From the IMG/VR virus record IMGVR_UViG_3300032050_000816, positions 1 to 23,834 of that record: DNA of 23,834 bases, one strand, 5' to 3'. The translations under genes were made by a program, and so were the position numbers. Below, piece after piece: positions 7,154 to 15,046 of the stretch; the stretch's first letter is position 1, and every line of letters begins with the position of its first letter. Below the pieces are notes generated by a model. That model made no database searches and was not told the origin of the DNA. It worked only from the letters and a program-made list of their open reading frames with translations. Source of the DNA: a virus.

Positions 7154-7161
7154 TATAAATT
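7154..7161 (+). promoter_or_regulatory. Weak late-promoter-like TATAAATT
   Basis: One mismatch from TATAAATA and directly abutting the uvsY ATG at 7162. Transcription from it would start inside the gene, so it may be chance in AT-rich DNA or may yield mRNA for downstream genes. Confidence 0.25.
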
Positions 7162-7596
7162 ATGGAAACTTTAGAACACGTATTGAAGAATTGGGAAACA
7201 GACACAGATATTGACCAGACTGAACCTGGAAAAGAACTGTTGAAGATACCTAAACTCCACAACAAATATCTTGCAATACTTACCAAACATAAGATTGCCT
7301 CAAAAAAGGCACAGTTTGATTACTTGCGTATGCGGAAAATAAAGTGGGAATACTACACAGGTAAAATGTCTCAAGAAGAACTGCAAAGTTACGGGTGGGA
7401 ACCATTTCAATTTACTTTGAAATCTGACATCACCACATATCTTGAGGCAGACGGAGATTTGATTAAACTTCTAGAAAAGAAAGTATACCATGAAGAAACT
7501 ATTTCTGTTTTGGAATCTATTCTGAATGAATTGAAACAGAGAACATGGCAATTGCGTGACTTTATATCGTGGGAAAAATTCATAGGAGGACAATAA
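7162..7596 (+). CDS. uvsY: Recombination mediator UvsY
   Basis: Loads the UvsX recombinase onto single-stranded DNA coated with gp32. The 144-residue protein (T4 UvsY 137) has the family's features: an acidic N-terminus with DQTEPGKELLKIPKLHNKY, a basic central helix (KAQFDYLRMRKIKWEYYTGK) that aligns with the RLDYYSGR segment of T4 UvsY, and a C-terminal helical region for hexamer assembly ending RDFISWEKFIGGQ. UvsX itself is not in the window. The gene ends with an AGGAGG ribosome site for the next ORF, whose ATG follows the uvsY TAA with no gap. No ribosome site is apparent before its own ATG. Confidence 0.9.
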   Translation: METLEHVLKNWETDTDIDQTEPGKELLKIPKLHNKYLAILTKHKIASKKAQFDYLRMRKIKWEYYTGKMSQEELQSYGWEPFQFTLKSDITTYLEADGDLIKLLEKKVYHEETISVLESILNELKQRTWQLRDFISWEKFIGGQ

Positions 7597-8235
7597 ATGT
7601 CTTTTTTAGTTGTTAATATACCACCAATAAAATGTTTTGTACGCAAAGAGTTTCTTTATAACCATGAAAAAGGTCATGGAGAATTAGAACCTTGTGTATG
7701 GATGACCGCAAAAGCAATTAAAGGTCAAGCGTTTCGTATTGAATGTATGTTAACTGACTATGGTGCTTTGTTTGATAAACTGCCAATTTCAGCTTATGTT
7801 TGGAAATCTGTAGATCAACATTTACCTTTAGATCATTTGCAAATATGGGATTGCCTCTCATATGATATGGCGGTCATAGAAAAATCTAATTTGCGTGGAC
7901 TTAAAGTAAAATATTTTGGTAAAGACAAACAATTTTATTTTGGTAAATACCTTTTTACAATAGATTTTGCAGCACCAGATTTAAATAGAATTGACACCAG
8001 TTTTTCAGAAGGTGTTCAAGAACATAAATCTTATAACTTTATACAACTAGACAATGGTCAATTTGCCTGTCAACCAAACAATAGATGTTTGTGGTATGAT
8101 GTATCACTTGTTCCTCCAGTTACAAAAAATCCTGATTTTAAAATACCCACAGAAATATATTCGGTAGAAAATGTTTCTAAATGGAGTGTTGGTACTCCAG
8201 ATTCATGGTTCTATCAATTTGATAAAAAAGAATGA
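7597..8235 (+). CDS. Conserved T4-like phage protein of unknown function
   Basis: A 212-residue protein with recognisable conserved stretches (PPIKCFVRKEFLYNHEKGHG, KSYNFIQLDNGQFACQPNNR). From memory, proteins of this pattern sit between uvsY and uvsW throughout cyanophage-like T4 relatives without an assigned role. It is rich in aromatic residues and looks mainly beta; there is no signal peptide, membrane segment or known catalytic motif. The strong AGGAGG ribosome site suggests good expression. It overlaps uvsW by 4 nt (ATGA), so the two are translationally coupled, which suggests but does not prove a link with recombination or replication. Confidence 0.85.
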   Translation: MSFLVVNIPPIKCFVRKEFLYNHEKGHGELEPCVWMTAKAIKGQAFRIECMLTDYGALFDKLPISAYVWKSVDQHLPLDHLQIWDCLSYDMAVIEKSNLRGLKVKYFGKDKQFYFGKYLFTIDFAAPDLNRIDTSFSEGVQEHKSYNFIQLDNGQFACQPNNRCLWYDVSLVPPVTKNPDFKIPTEIYSVENVSKWSVGTPDSWFYQFDKKE

Positions 8236-9719
8236 GTGATTTATTAATTAACAAAGTCAATGAGGTATATTTAAAGGTAACTTGTGAGAAACATTTTGCA
8301 AAAGAGTTATCAGAATACTTTACATTTTTCGTACCAGGATACCAATTTGTTCCTGCATATCGTAATCGAATATGGGATGGAAAGATAAGACTTTTTGATT
8401 TAAGAAATAATTGCCTCTATATCGGATTACTTTCTTATCTTCAACTGTTCTGTAAAGAAAGAAATTACACTTTTGAAATACAAGATAATCTGGATGTTCA
8501 AGATGAATTTTCAGTATATCATGCACAGAAGTTTGCAGAATCACTTAATTTAGAATCAGCAGATCGGCCTATAACGGCAAACGAACATCAGATCAAAGCA
8601 TTCATTCATGTGATGCAACAACGCAGAGCTTTGATATTATCTCCTACCGCTTCTGGTAAATCTCTCATAATTTATCTAATCGTAAGACAATTATTAGATT
8701 ATCAAAAACTTAAAGGCCTCATAATTGTACCAACCACTTCTCTTGTGGAACAATTGTATTCTGATTTTTCTGATTACGGTTTTGATTCACAGAATAATGT
8801 ACATAGAATATATCAAGGTAAAGAAAAAGAATCAACACTTCCTGTAATTATTTCTACATGGCAATCGTTATATAAATTACCAAAAGAATATTTCGAACAG
8901 TTTGATTATATCATAGGTGATGAAGCACACCTATTCAAAGCACAATCTCTAACAACGATACTTACTTCTTGCACAAAAGCCAAATATAGAATAGGTCTTA
9001 CTGGTACTTTAGATGGTACAAAAACACACAAGTTAGTATTAGAAGGTCTTTTTGGTGAAGTAGAAAAAGTAATATCAACTAAAGAACTTATCGACAAAGG
9101 CAAACTATCAAACTTTGATATTAAATGTTTGGTCATAAAACATACAGATGAAGATTGTCTTAAACTGAAAGACAAAACATATCAAGATGAGATCAAGTAT
9201 CTAATAGAAAATGAACAGAGAAACAAGTTCATAAAAAATCTTGCGGTATCTTTACAGAAAAATACTCTCGTACTATATCAGATGGTTGACAAACATGGCA
9301 AGATATTATACAATTTAATTAAAGATACAAAAAATATAGGCGAAAGAAAAGTATTCTTTGTACATGGCGGAGTAGAAGCCGAAGATAGAGAAGAAATAAG
9401 AAAAATTATGGAGATAGAAAATGATGCCATCATCGTGGCATCTTTTGGTACTTTTTCAACAGGTATCAATATTAAAAATCTCCACAATATTATTTTTGCA
9501 ATGCCAACAAAGTCTACGATTCGTACTCTACAAAGTATTGGTCGTGGATTAAGACAGAATGAAGGTAAAGAAGTTGCAACACTCTATGACATTGCAGATG
9601 ATTTAAGATACAAAAAACATATGAACTTTACACTAAAACATTTCATTGAAAGGACAAAGATATATAATGAAGAGCAGTTTCCTTTCAAGATTTATAAAAT
9701 AGGATTAAAAAATGGATAA
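8232..9719 (+). CDS. uvsW: Recombination helicase UvsW (SF2, DEAH)
   Basis: ATP-dependent helicase that branch-migrates recombination intermediates, unwinds R-loops and helps the switch from origin- to recombination-dependent replication. The 495-residue protein (T4 503) shows the SF2 motifs in order: Walker A SPTASGKS about residues 137-144, DEAH in IGDEAHLFKA about 229-232, motif III LTGTL about 256-260, and motif VI QSIGRGLR about 433-440. The N-terminal 100 residues, starting LLINKVNEVYLKVTCEKH, correspond to the small DNA-binding domain of UvsW. It overlaps the genes on both sides (4 nt upstream, 8 nt downstream). Confidence 0.95.
   Translation: MSDLLINKVNEVYLKVTCEKHFAKELSEYFTFFVPGYQFVPAYRNRIWDGKIRLFDLRNNCLYIGLLSYLQLFCKERNYTFEIQDNLDVQDEFSVYHAQKFAESLNLESADRPITANEHQIKAFIHVMQQRRALILSPTASGKSLIIYLIVRQLLDYQKLKGLIIVPTTSLVEQLYSDFSDYGFDSQNNVHRIYQGKEKESTLPVIISTWQSLYKLPKEYFEQFDYIIGDEAHLFKAQSLTTILTSCTKAKYRIGLTGTLDGTKTHKLVLEGLFGEVEKVISTKELIDKGKLSNFDIKCLVIKHTDEDCLKLKDKTYQDEIKYLIENEQRNKFIKNLAVSLQKNTLVLYQMVDKHGKILYNLIKDTKNIGERKVFFVHGGVEAEDREEIRKIMEIENDAIIVASFGTFSTGINIKNLHNIIFAMPTKSTIRTLQSIGRGLRQNEGKEVATLYDIADDLRYKKHMNFTLKHFIERTKIYNEEQFPFKIYKIGLKNG
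9286..9314 (+). promoter_or_regulatory. Possible internal sigma70 promoter in uvsW
   Basis: TTGACA, exactly 17 nt, then TACAAT (5 of 6 to TATAAT), inside the uvsW coding region. It could supply early transcripts for the Sm-like gene and gene 55, but location inside a gene makes chance a serious alternative. Confidence 0.3.
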
Positions 9720-10110
9720 TATCAAAATGGTCAGGTTACAGAATGGCGAAGATATTATCGGAACAATATCCAGTAATACTAGTGGTGTTTATAATGTATC
9801 GCATCCTATGGTAGTTGAAATAACATCTCGTAATGGGATGCCAATATTAGGAATGACACATTGGTTGCCTGTACAACTAGTTAAAACAAACGAAGTTACT
9901 CTTACCGATAAAGATATATTGTGCATGATTGAACCATCGGAAGACTTCATTGAATATTATAATAATACTGTGAAAAAAATATCTGACCTATTAAAAGCAA
10001 AAAAAATTATTAAAGATCAGATAGAAGATCCTGATACCTTTGAAGAAGATATCGAAGAAATTATGAATCATCTTAGAGATATGCCTGGTGATAAAGATAT
10101 AATCCATTAA
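9712..10110 (+). CDS. Putative Sm-like (Lsm-fold) phage protein
   Basis: A 132-residue protein beginning MVRLQNGEDIIGTISSNTSG after five residues, a strand-turn-strand pattern (VxLxxGExIxG) seen in Sm/Lsm-type small beta barrels; Sm-like proteins of cyanophage origin have been reported. Residues 85-132 are a charged, mostly acidic helical tail. If the fold is right it could bind RNA as a ring and affect phage mRNA, but no function is shown by the sequence. It overlaps uvsW by 8 nt and precedes the late sigma gene after a 71-nt gap. Alternative: an unrelated small beta-barrel protein. Confidence 0.75.
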   Translation: MDNIKMVRLQNGEDIIGTISSNTSGVYNVSHPMVVEITSRNGMPILGMTHWLPVQLVKTNEVTLTDKDILCMIEPSEDFIEYYNNTVKKISDLLKAKKIIKDQIEDPDTFEEDIEEIMNHLRDMPGDKDIIH

Positions 10111-10143
10111 TATATTTCATCCGAGCACACCGAGACTTTACAC

Positions 10144-10165
10144 CTTTGTCAACACTTTGTCAATA
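10144..10165 (+). repeat. Two 11-bp tandem repeats upstream of gene 55
   Basis: CTTTGTCAACA followed directly by CTTTGTCAATA, 10 of 11 bases identical, with a period of one helical turn. They end 16 nt before the gene 55 ATG in the only sizeable gap of this region. The first copy includes TTGTCA, a weak -35-like hexamer, but no good -10 is spaced from it. Confidence 0.6.
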
Positions 10166-10181
10166 ACATTATGTGGTAATT

Positions 10182-10715
10182 ATGAAAAAAGAAAAACACT
10201 ATATCAATAACGCAGACTTCCTACAGGCCTTAGTGGACTACAAGAAGGCCAAAAAACTTGCAAAGAAGAATAAGACAGAAGAACCTCCTATACCAAATTA
10301 CATAGGAGAATGTTTTATGAAGATTGCAGAAGGTCTGTCTCACAAACCTAACTTCATAAACTATACCTATCGTGATGAAATGATTTCAGATGGCATTGAA
10401 AACTGTTTGATGTACTTTGACAATTTTGATCCCACCAAATCTAAAAATCCATTTGCATACTTTACACAGATAATTTACTTTGCTTTTCTCCGTAGGATAC
10501 AAAAGGAAAAGAAACAGTTATATGTCAAGTATAAGTCCACAGAGATGTTTGGTATTCTAGATGAATATGAAATGATGGAATTGGAAGATGGTACAACTAG
10601 ACAGTTTGAATTATATGAGAATATTGCCGAATTCATTGAGAATTATGAAGAAGGTAAAAAGGCTAAGAAAACGGCAAAGAAGATAAAAGGTATTGAAAAG
10701 TTCTTAGGAGAGTGA
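10182..10715 (+). CDS. 55: Late transcription sigma factor gp55
   Basis: Binds host core RNA polymerase and recognises TATAAATA late promoters, working with the sliding clamp gp45 as activator. The 177-residue protein (T4 185) has the core-binding segment FDNFDPTKSKNPFAYFTQII and the following basic helix FAFLRRIQKEKKQLYVKYK, which correspond to sigma region 2. The ATG at 10182 is preferred over an in-frame GTG at 10173, which would only add three residues. The ribosome site is poor, consistent with low-level synthesis. Its presence explains the exact late promoters found elsewhere in this window. T4 also needs gp33 as co-activator; none is recognised here. Confidence 0.93.
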   Translation: MKKEKHYINNADFLQALVDYKKAKKLAKKNKTEEPPIPNYIGECFMKIAEGLSHKPNFINYTYRDEMISDGIENCLMYFDNFDPTKSKNPFAYFTQIIYFAFLRRIQKEKKQLYVKYKSTEMFGILDEYEMMELEDGTTRQFELYENIAEFIENYEEGKKAKKTAKKIKGIEKFLGE

Positions 10716-10719
10716 TATC

Positions 10720-10908
10720 ATGTATAAAGTTAGTTGGTGTGGAAAAGATGAATGTTTTAGGTTTTTTAAATACTTTAAAGATATAACCGATGCAGCTAAA
10801 TTTGCAGAAGAAATGTCAAAAGACTTTGTTATAGAGATTAAATATGAAAATAGCGATAATAACCGATCAACACTTTGGAGCAAGGAACGATTCACAGCAC
10901 TTTCTTGA
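10720..10908 (+). CDS. Small protein of unknown function, overlaps gene 47
   Basis: A 62-residue ORF with an AGGAG site 10 nt before its ATG. It reads MYKVSWCGKDECFRFFKYF then a helix (ITDAAKFAEEMSKDF), a beta-alpha pattern like other short ORFs found between 55 and 47 in marine T4-like phages. Its last 65 nt overlap gene 47 in another frame, which limits how much of the C-terminus can be conserved. No function is apparent. It is likely real because of the ribosome site and the otherwise unexplained 130-nt gap. Confidence 0.6.
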   Translation: MYKVSWCGKDECFRFFKYFKDITDAAKFAEEMSKDFVIEIKYENSDNNRSTLWSKERFTALS

Positions 10909-11914
10909 TTATTATGAAAAGTTTTATTCAGGAGTATTTTTTCCACATCTTGACAGTAATGGCATCGATACTGTCCTTATACTCGGTGATACGTTTGATC
11001 GTAGGAAATATGTAAACTTTTATTCACTCAAAAGGACAAAAGATATGTTCTTTGATGAACTGGCAAAAAGAAATATTAAAGTTCATATGCTTGCCGGTAA
11101 CCACGATACATATTTCAAGAATACCAATGAAGTAAATTCTGTTGACTTGTTGTTGCGTGAATATAACAACATTACAGTTATCGATGCACCACACACAATT
11201 TATGTTGGTGGTACCGCAATTTGTATGATGCCATGGATTTGTCCTGATAATCATCTGGAATCTATGGATCAGTTAAAACAAACACAGGCAGACATTTGCA
11301 TGGGCCATTTTGAAATTGCCGGATTTGCCATGCATCGTGGTATGCCATCAAATGAAGGATTAGACCGTGATTTATTCTCTAAGTTTGATATGGTCTTTAG
11401 TGGCCATTATCATCATCGCTCTTCTCAAGGAAACATACACTACCTTGGAAACCCATACGAACTCACTTGGCAAGATTATAATGACGCTAGGGGCTTTCAC
11501 ATTTTTGATTTGGATAGTAGGGATCTTGAGTTTATTGTCAATCCTAACATAATGTTTTATCGTATTCTCTACGATGATAAAGAGAAATCAATTACTGAAA
11601 TTAACGGTTTGGACTTAAAGAAGTATACCAATACCTATGTAAAGGTTGTGGTGGTTAACAAAACTAACCCATACCTCTTTGATAAGTTTATGAATAATCT
11701 GTACAATGTCAATCCAATTGATATTACCATTGCGGAAGATTTTACTGACTTGACAGAAGGTGTAGAAGATGATATGATTGATCAAGCAGAAGATACTGTT
11801 ACTATTATTAACAAGTATGTTGATGCACTAAAAGAAGATCACATTGATAATGAAAAGCTGAAAACTATGATGAAAGAATTATATGTTGAGGCATTAAACC
11901 AAGAACAGGCATGA
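10844..11914 (+). CDS. 47: Recombination endonuclease subunit gp47 (SbcD/Mre11-like)
   Basis: Nuclease subunit of the gp46/gp47 complex, the phage Mre11-Rad50, which resects DNA ends for recombination-dependent replication. The 356-residue protein (T4 339) contains the metallophosphoesterase motifs: DQHFG residues 8-12, GDTFDRR about 48-54, GNHD about 85-88 and GHYHH about 187-191. The ATG at 10844 sits 7 residues before motif I as expected, though it lies within the preceding small ORF. The stop overlaps the next gene as ATGA. A near-consensus sigma70 promoter lies inside its 3' part. Confidence 0.95.
   Translation: MKIAIITDQHFGARNDSQHFLDYYEKFYSGVFFPHLDSNGIDTVLILGDTFDRRKYVNFYSLKRTKDMFFDELAKRNIKVHMLAGNHDTYFKNTNEVNSVDLLLREYNNITVIDAPHTIYVGGTAICMMPWICPDNHLESMDQLKQTQADICMGHFEIAGFAMHRGMPSNEGLDRDLFSKFDMVFSGHYHHRSSQGNIHYLGNPYELTWQDYNDARGFHIFDLDSRDLEFIVNPNIMFYRILYDDKEKSITEINGLDLKKYTNTYVKVVVVNKTNPYLFDKFMNNLYNVNPIDITIAEDFTDLTEGVEDDMIDQAEDTVTIINKYVDALKEDHIDNEKLKTMMKELYVEALNQEQA
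11750..11778 (+). promoter_or_regulatory. Possible internal sigma70 promoter near the end of gene 47
   Basis: TTGACA, a 17-nt spacer, then TATGAT (5 of 6). It is identical in layout to the four intergenic promoters of this window and lies about 130 nt before the next gene, so it could add early transcription of the zinc-finger ORF and gene 46. It is within coding sequence, so chance is possible. Confidence 0.4.
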
Positions 11915-12099
11915 TTAAAGGATATATTTACCGTTTTGTGATGAAAATATCTCACAAATTTAATTGGCATCATATGAAACCCAATCCACATTTGGAACCT
12001 GGAAAAATTCAATTGTGGTGCCATTGGTGTGGTGCTCGTTGTACCATACCCAATATGAAAGACTATGATAAGATTTCAAAAAGTATGGTGGAAAAGTAG
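11911..12099 (+). CDS. Small zinc-finger-like protein between 47 and 46
   Basis: A 62-residue protein with YRFVMKISHKFNWHHMKPNP followed by QLWCHWCGARCTIP. The CxxC pair plus a nearby third Cys and two His suggest a small metal-binding site. Its ATG overlaps the gene 47 stop (ATGA). From memory, a protein with a WCQWCG-type motif is common at this site in cyanophage-like T4 relatives, so it probably belongs to the 47-46 cluster; an adaptor for the nuclease or a nucleic-acid contact is speculation. Confidence 0.75.
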   Translation: MIKGYIYRFVMKISHKFNWHHMKPNPHLEPGKIQLWCHWCGARCTIPNMKDYDKISKSMVEK

Positions 12100-12104
12100 A
12101 TTTA

Positions 12105-12112
12105 TATAAATA
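12105..12112 (+). promoter_or_regulatory. T4-type late promoter before HNH endonuclease
   Basis: Exact TATAAATA, 17 nt before the endonuclease ATG, with a strong AGGAG ribosome site in between. It gives a nuclease gene lodged among replication genes its own late control, a pattern known for free-standing T4 homing endonucleases. Confidence 0.75.
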
Positions 12113-12129
12113 AGGTTATAGGAGATACT

Positions 12130-12723
12130 ATGACTGAAAACGAAAAAATTAAACTGTTGTCCGATTCCACAAAAACCAATAAAGAATTGGCCAAAATATT
12201 AAATTGTTCTGTACCAACCATTTGTAGACACAGAAGAAAATACGGCATAACTGTTCCTAGAGGCTTGAAACCTGGACAACATAATAATATAATAACAAAA
12301 TATAAAACAAATTGTTTGTTTTGCAAAAAAGAATTTGAAACCGTACCTTCAGCTAAACAAAAATATTGTTCCAGAATATGTTTAAATCGAAGTGAAGAAT
12401 ACCTTTTGAAATTGAAACATTGCGATAAATCTTATATGCAAACGGAACAATATAGAAAAACTTTAATGAAAGATGATACTCCGGAATATAAAAGATATAG
12501 GAATAGAGTAACAAAATTGTCGGAACAAACATATAAAGAGAATGAATTACTTTTGAATCCAAAAGGTTACAAAAGAACCAAATGTGGTGTTGCCGATGGT
12601 TATCAATTAGACCACAAAATAAGTGTGAGAGAATCTTTTGATAAAGGTGTTTCTCCAGAAGAAGTTTCTAAATTAGAGAACCTTCAAATTTTACCATGGA
12701 AACAAAATTTACTGAAACGATGA
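12130..12723 (+). CDS. HNH-family endonuclease, probably free-standing homing nuclease
   Basis: A 197-residue protein in three parts. Residues 16-40 form a helix-turn-helix (NKELAKILNCSVPTICRHRR). Residues 62-84 hold a four-Cys zinc site (CLFC and CSRIC). The C-terminus carries an HNH core: YQLDHKISV with the catalytic His about 162, LENLQ with Asn about 184, and a basic end PWKQNLLKR. HNH proteins of this form nick DNA and spread by homing in T4-like phages. It interrupts the normally close 47/46 pair, ends 7 nt before gene 46, looks more AT-rich than its neighbours and has its own late promoter, all signs of a mobile insertion. No intron is apparent. Confidence 0.85.
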   Translation: MTENEKIKLLSDSTKTNKELAKILNCSVPTICRHRRKYGITVPRGLKPGQHNNIITKYKTNCLFCKKEFETVPSAKQKYCSRICLNRSEEYLLKLKHCDKSYMQTEQYRKTLMKDDTPEYKRYRNRVTKLSEQTYKENELLLNPKGYKRTKCGVADGYQLDHKISVRESFDKGVSPEEVSKLENLQILPWKQNLLKR

Positions 12724-12730
12724 ATATAAT

Positions 12731-14446
12731 ATGATTACCTTCCAAAAGGTCAGATGGTGTAATTTTTTATCTACCGGCCAAGCATTTACAGAAATCAACT
12801 TTCAAAAATCACCAAACACACTCATTATTGGTCACAATGGTGCGGGTAAGTCCACTATTTTGGATGCATTGTGTTTTGGTCTTTTTGGTAAACCATTTCG
12901 TAAGATAAACAAACCACAATTACTAAACTCCATCAATCAGCAAGCTTGTGTTGTTGAGGTTGAATTTGCCATTGGTAAAAAGAATTATAAAGTAATTCGT
13001 GGTATTAAGCCAAATGTGTTTGAAGTTTACCTTGGAGATAAGTTACTTGACCAAGATGCTAAGGCAAAAGACTATCAAGAGTTCTTAGAGAAGTTCATTC
13101 TAAAGATTAACTACAAATCATTTACACAAGTGGTGATTCTTGGTTCGGCCTCATTTGTTCCGTTCATGCAGTTATCGCCAGCAGACAGGCGAGCAATCAT
13201 TGAAGATTTATTAGACATTGGTATCTTCTCATCGATGAATGGCATTGTCAAAGAAAAGATGTCTAGTATCAAAGACATTTCCACAAAAAATAAGTATGAA
13301 ATGGACTTGACATCCGAAAGAATTAATTTCCAAAAACAAAGTATTGAAGAACATAGAAATCGTAATGACGAGGAGATTGCCAAAAAGAAAGCAGAGATTG
13401 CATCTAGTATAGACCAAAACTTTAGGTTACAAAGAGATATTGAATTAATCCAGAAACACATTGATGTTCTCCAGAAAAAAATTCAAGATAAAGTTTCCGT
13501 AGAAAAGAAAAGTAAAAAGCTGTTACAGTTAGAATCCAAGATTGAAACCAACATTAAGAAAAATGAAAAGGATATTGCTTTCTATGAAGAACACGACAAC
13601 TGCCCAACCTGCAAACAAATCATTGACGGAGAATTCAAGTCAGAACAAGTTACCGAAAGAAAATCAAAAGTCACTACACAACGGGAAGGCCTTGCGGAAA
13701 TCTCAACGGAGATTGCTAAAGCAAACCAACGAATAGAAGAAATACATTCAATCATCAAACACATTTCATCACACAATAATGAAATTGTAAAACACAATTC
13801 AACCATATCGGCAGTACATAAGTTTGTGGACAAATTACAAAAAGAAGTAGAAGCTTTGTCTACACATAAAGATAGTATTGAAAGTTCAAATGATAAACTA
13901 CGAGAACTTAAAGAAGAACTTGGACTGTTGGTAAAGAAGCAAGAAGAATTATCCGTTGAAAAACAATATTATGAGTTTGCTGGATCGTTGTTGAAAGATA
14001 CTGGTATTAAAACCAAGATTATTCGACAGTACTTACCAATCATGAATAAGTTGATTAATAAGTACTTGACAGCCATGGACTTCTTTGTTAACTTTAATAT
14101 CAATGAGAACTTTGAAGAAACAATCAAATCAAGACACCGAGATGAATTTAGTTATGCAAACTTTTCAGAAGGTGAAAAGATGCGAATTGATTTGGCTCTA
14201 TTGTTTACATGGAGACAGATTGCAAAATTAAAGAACAGTACTAATACCAATCTATTAATACTTGATGAAGTATTTGATTCATCATTAGATGGTACTGGCA
14301 CAGAAGAATTTTTAAAACTGATACATGAAATGGGTTCAGATACAAACATATTTGTCATATCACATAAAGGTGACCAATTGTTTGATAAATTCAGATCAAT
14401 TATTAGATTTGAAAAGAAAAACAATTTTAGTCAGATTGCAAAATAG
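12731..14446 (+). CDS. 46: Recombination endonuclease subunit gp46 (SbcC/Rad50-like)
   Basis: ABC-type ATPase partner of gp47; ATP binding drives DNA-end resection. The 571-residue protein (T4 560) has Walker A GHNGAGKST at residues 34-42, two long coiled-coil arms separated by the zinc hook CPTC at about 291-294, the ABC signature FSEGEKMRIDLALLF about 476-490 and Walker B LLILDEVFDSSLD about 506-518. The N-terminus MITFQKVRWCNFLSTG is typical of phage gp46. The ribosome site is weak (GATGAATATAAT before ATG), probably because the HNH gene was inserted just upstream; translation may be coupled to that gene. Confidence 0.95.
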   Translation: MITFQKVRWCNFLSTGQAFTEINFQKSPNTLIIGHNGAGKSTILDALCFGLFGKPFRKINKPQLLNSINQQACVVEVEFAIGKKNYKVIRGIKPNVFEVYLGDKLLDQDAKAKDYQEFLEKFILKINYKSFTQVVILGSASFVPFMQLSPADRRAIIEDLLDIGIFSSMNGIVKEKMSSIKDISTKNKYEMDLTSERINFQKQSIEEHRNRNDEEIAKKKAEIASSIDQNFRLQRDIELIQKHIDVLQKKIQDKVSVEKKSKKLLQLESKIETNIKKNEKDIAFYEEHDNCPTCKQIIDGEFKSEQVTERKSKVTTQREGLAEISTEIAKANQRIEEIHSIIKHISSHNNEIVKHNSTISAVHKFVDKLQKEVEALSTHKDSIESSNDKLRELKEELGLLVKKQEELSVEKQYYEFAGSLLKDTGIKTKIIRQYLPIMNKLINKYLTAMDFFVNFNINENFEETIKSRHRDEFSYANFSEGEKMRIDLALLFTWRQIAKLKNSTNTNLLILDEVFDSSLDGTGTEEFLKLIHEMGSDTNIFVISHKGDQLFDKFRSIIRFEKKNNFSQIAK

Positions 14447-14455
14447 GAGAATATT

Positions 14456-15037
14456 ATGCCTTGGTTTTTAGGAAAAGATAAATTTGATGAGAGGTGGGCT
14501 TGGGTACAAGTATTCACCGAACAAGAGTGTATAGAAATAATCAAATTAGGTAAAAAATCTAATTTAAATAAAGCACTCATTAATGATGGTGAAGAAGATG
14601 AAAAAAGGAGAATTACTGATATCTGTTGGTTTAGATGTGAGAGAGAATACTTTTCTGAATTTGAATGGATATATCGAAGATGTACAGATGTTGTAAAAAA
14701 TATAAATGAAAAATTCTTTAACTATGATTTGACTTTTATTGAAGAACTTCAATTTACTGCTTATAATAAAAAAGGAAGTTTTTATGGCAAACATATAGAT
14801 TCTACATATGAAGGAAATACTCACAGAAAGTTATCATTTACAATACAATTAAGTGATGAGAAAATGTATAAAGGAGGAGATCTTTTATTGTACAATTCAA
14901 AAGATCCAGATAATGCACCAAAAGGTATCGGTGTCATGACAATTTTTCCTTCTTGGACATTACATGAGGTTACACCAATAAAACAAGGAGAAAGATATTC
15001 ACTTGTTGGATGGGTCTGTGGACCAAAATTTAAATAG
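14456..15037 (+). CDS. 2OG-Fe(II) oxygenase (PKHD-type)
   Basis: Non-haem iron dioxygenase using 2-oxoglutarate and oxygen; substrate unknown, with protein prolyl/lysyl or nucleobase hydroxylation possible. The 193-residue protein shows the facial triad as HxD in GKHIDS (His113, Asp115) and distal His170 in WTLHEV, plus Arg180 in GERYSLVGW for 2-oxoglutarate binding. HRKLSFTIQL precedes the jelly-roll core and KGGDLLLY is also typical. Strong AGGAG ribosome site. Such enzymes are frequent in cyanophage-like T4 phages. The gene looks more AT-rich than gene 46, and a second, divergent family member lies at 19160. Confidence 0.88.
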   Translation: MPWFLGKDKFDERWAWVQVFTEQECIEIIKLGKKSNLNKALINDGEEDEKRRITDICWFRCEREYFSEFEWIYRRCTDVVKNINEKFFNYDLTFIEELQFTAYNKKGSFYGKHIDSTYEGNTHRKLSFTIQLSDEKMYKGGDLLLYNSKDPDNAPKGIGVMTIFPSWTLHEVTPIKQGERYSLVGWVCGPKFK

Positions 15038-15046
15038 GAGATTATA

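Noticed and set aside
8869-8876. TATAAATT within uvsW as a late promoter
   Set aside because: One mismatch and inside a coding region with no gene start nearby; expected by chance in AT-rich DNA.
10137-10175. Sigma70 promoter directly upstream of gene 55
   Set aside because: TTTACA and two TTGTCA hexamers are present but no acceptable -10 lies 16-18 nt downstream of any of them.
12130-12723. Group I intron hosting the HNH gene
   Set aside because: The genes on both sides are complete, with no split exon, so the nuclease is free-standing.
14054-14082. TTGACA-17-TAACTT inside gene 46 as a promoter
   Set aside because: The -10 matches only half the consensus and no gene starts close downstream.
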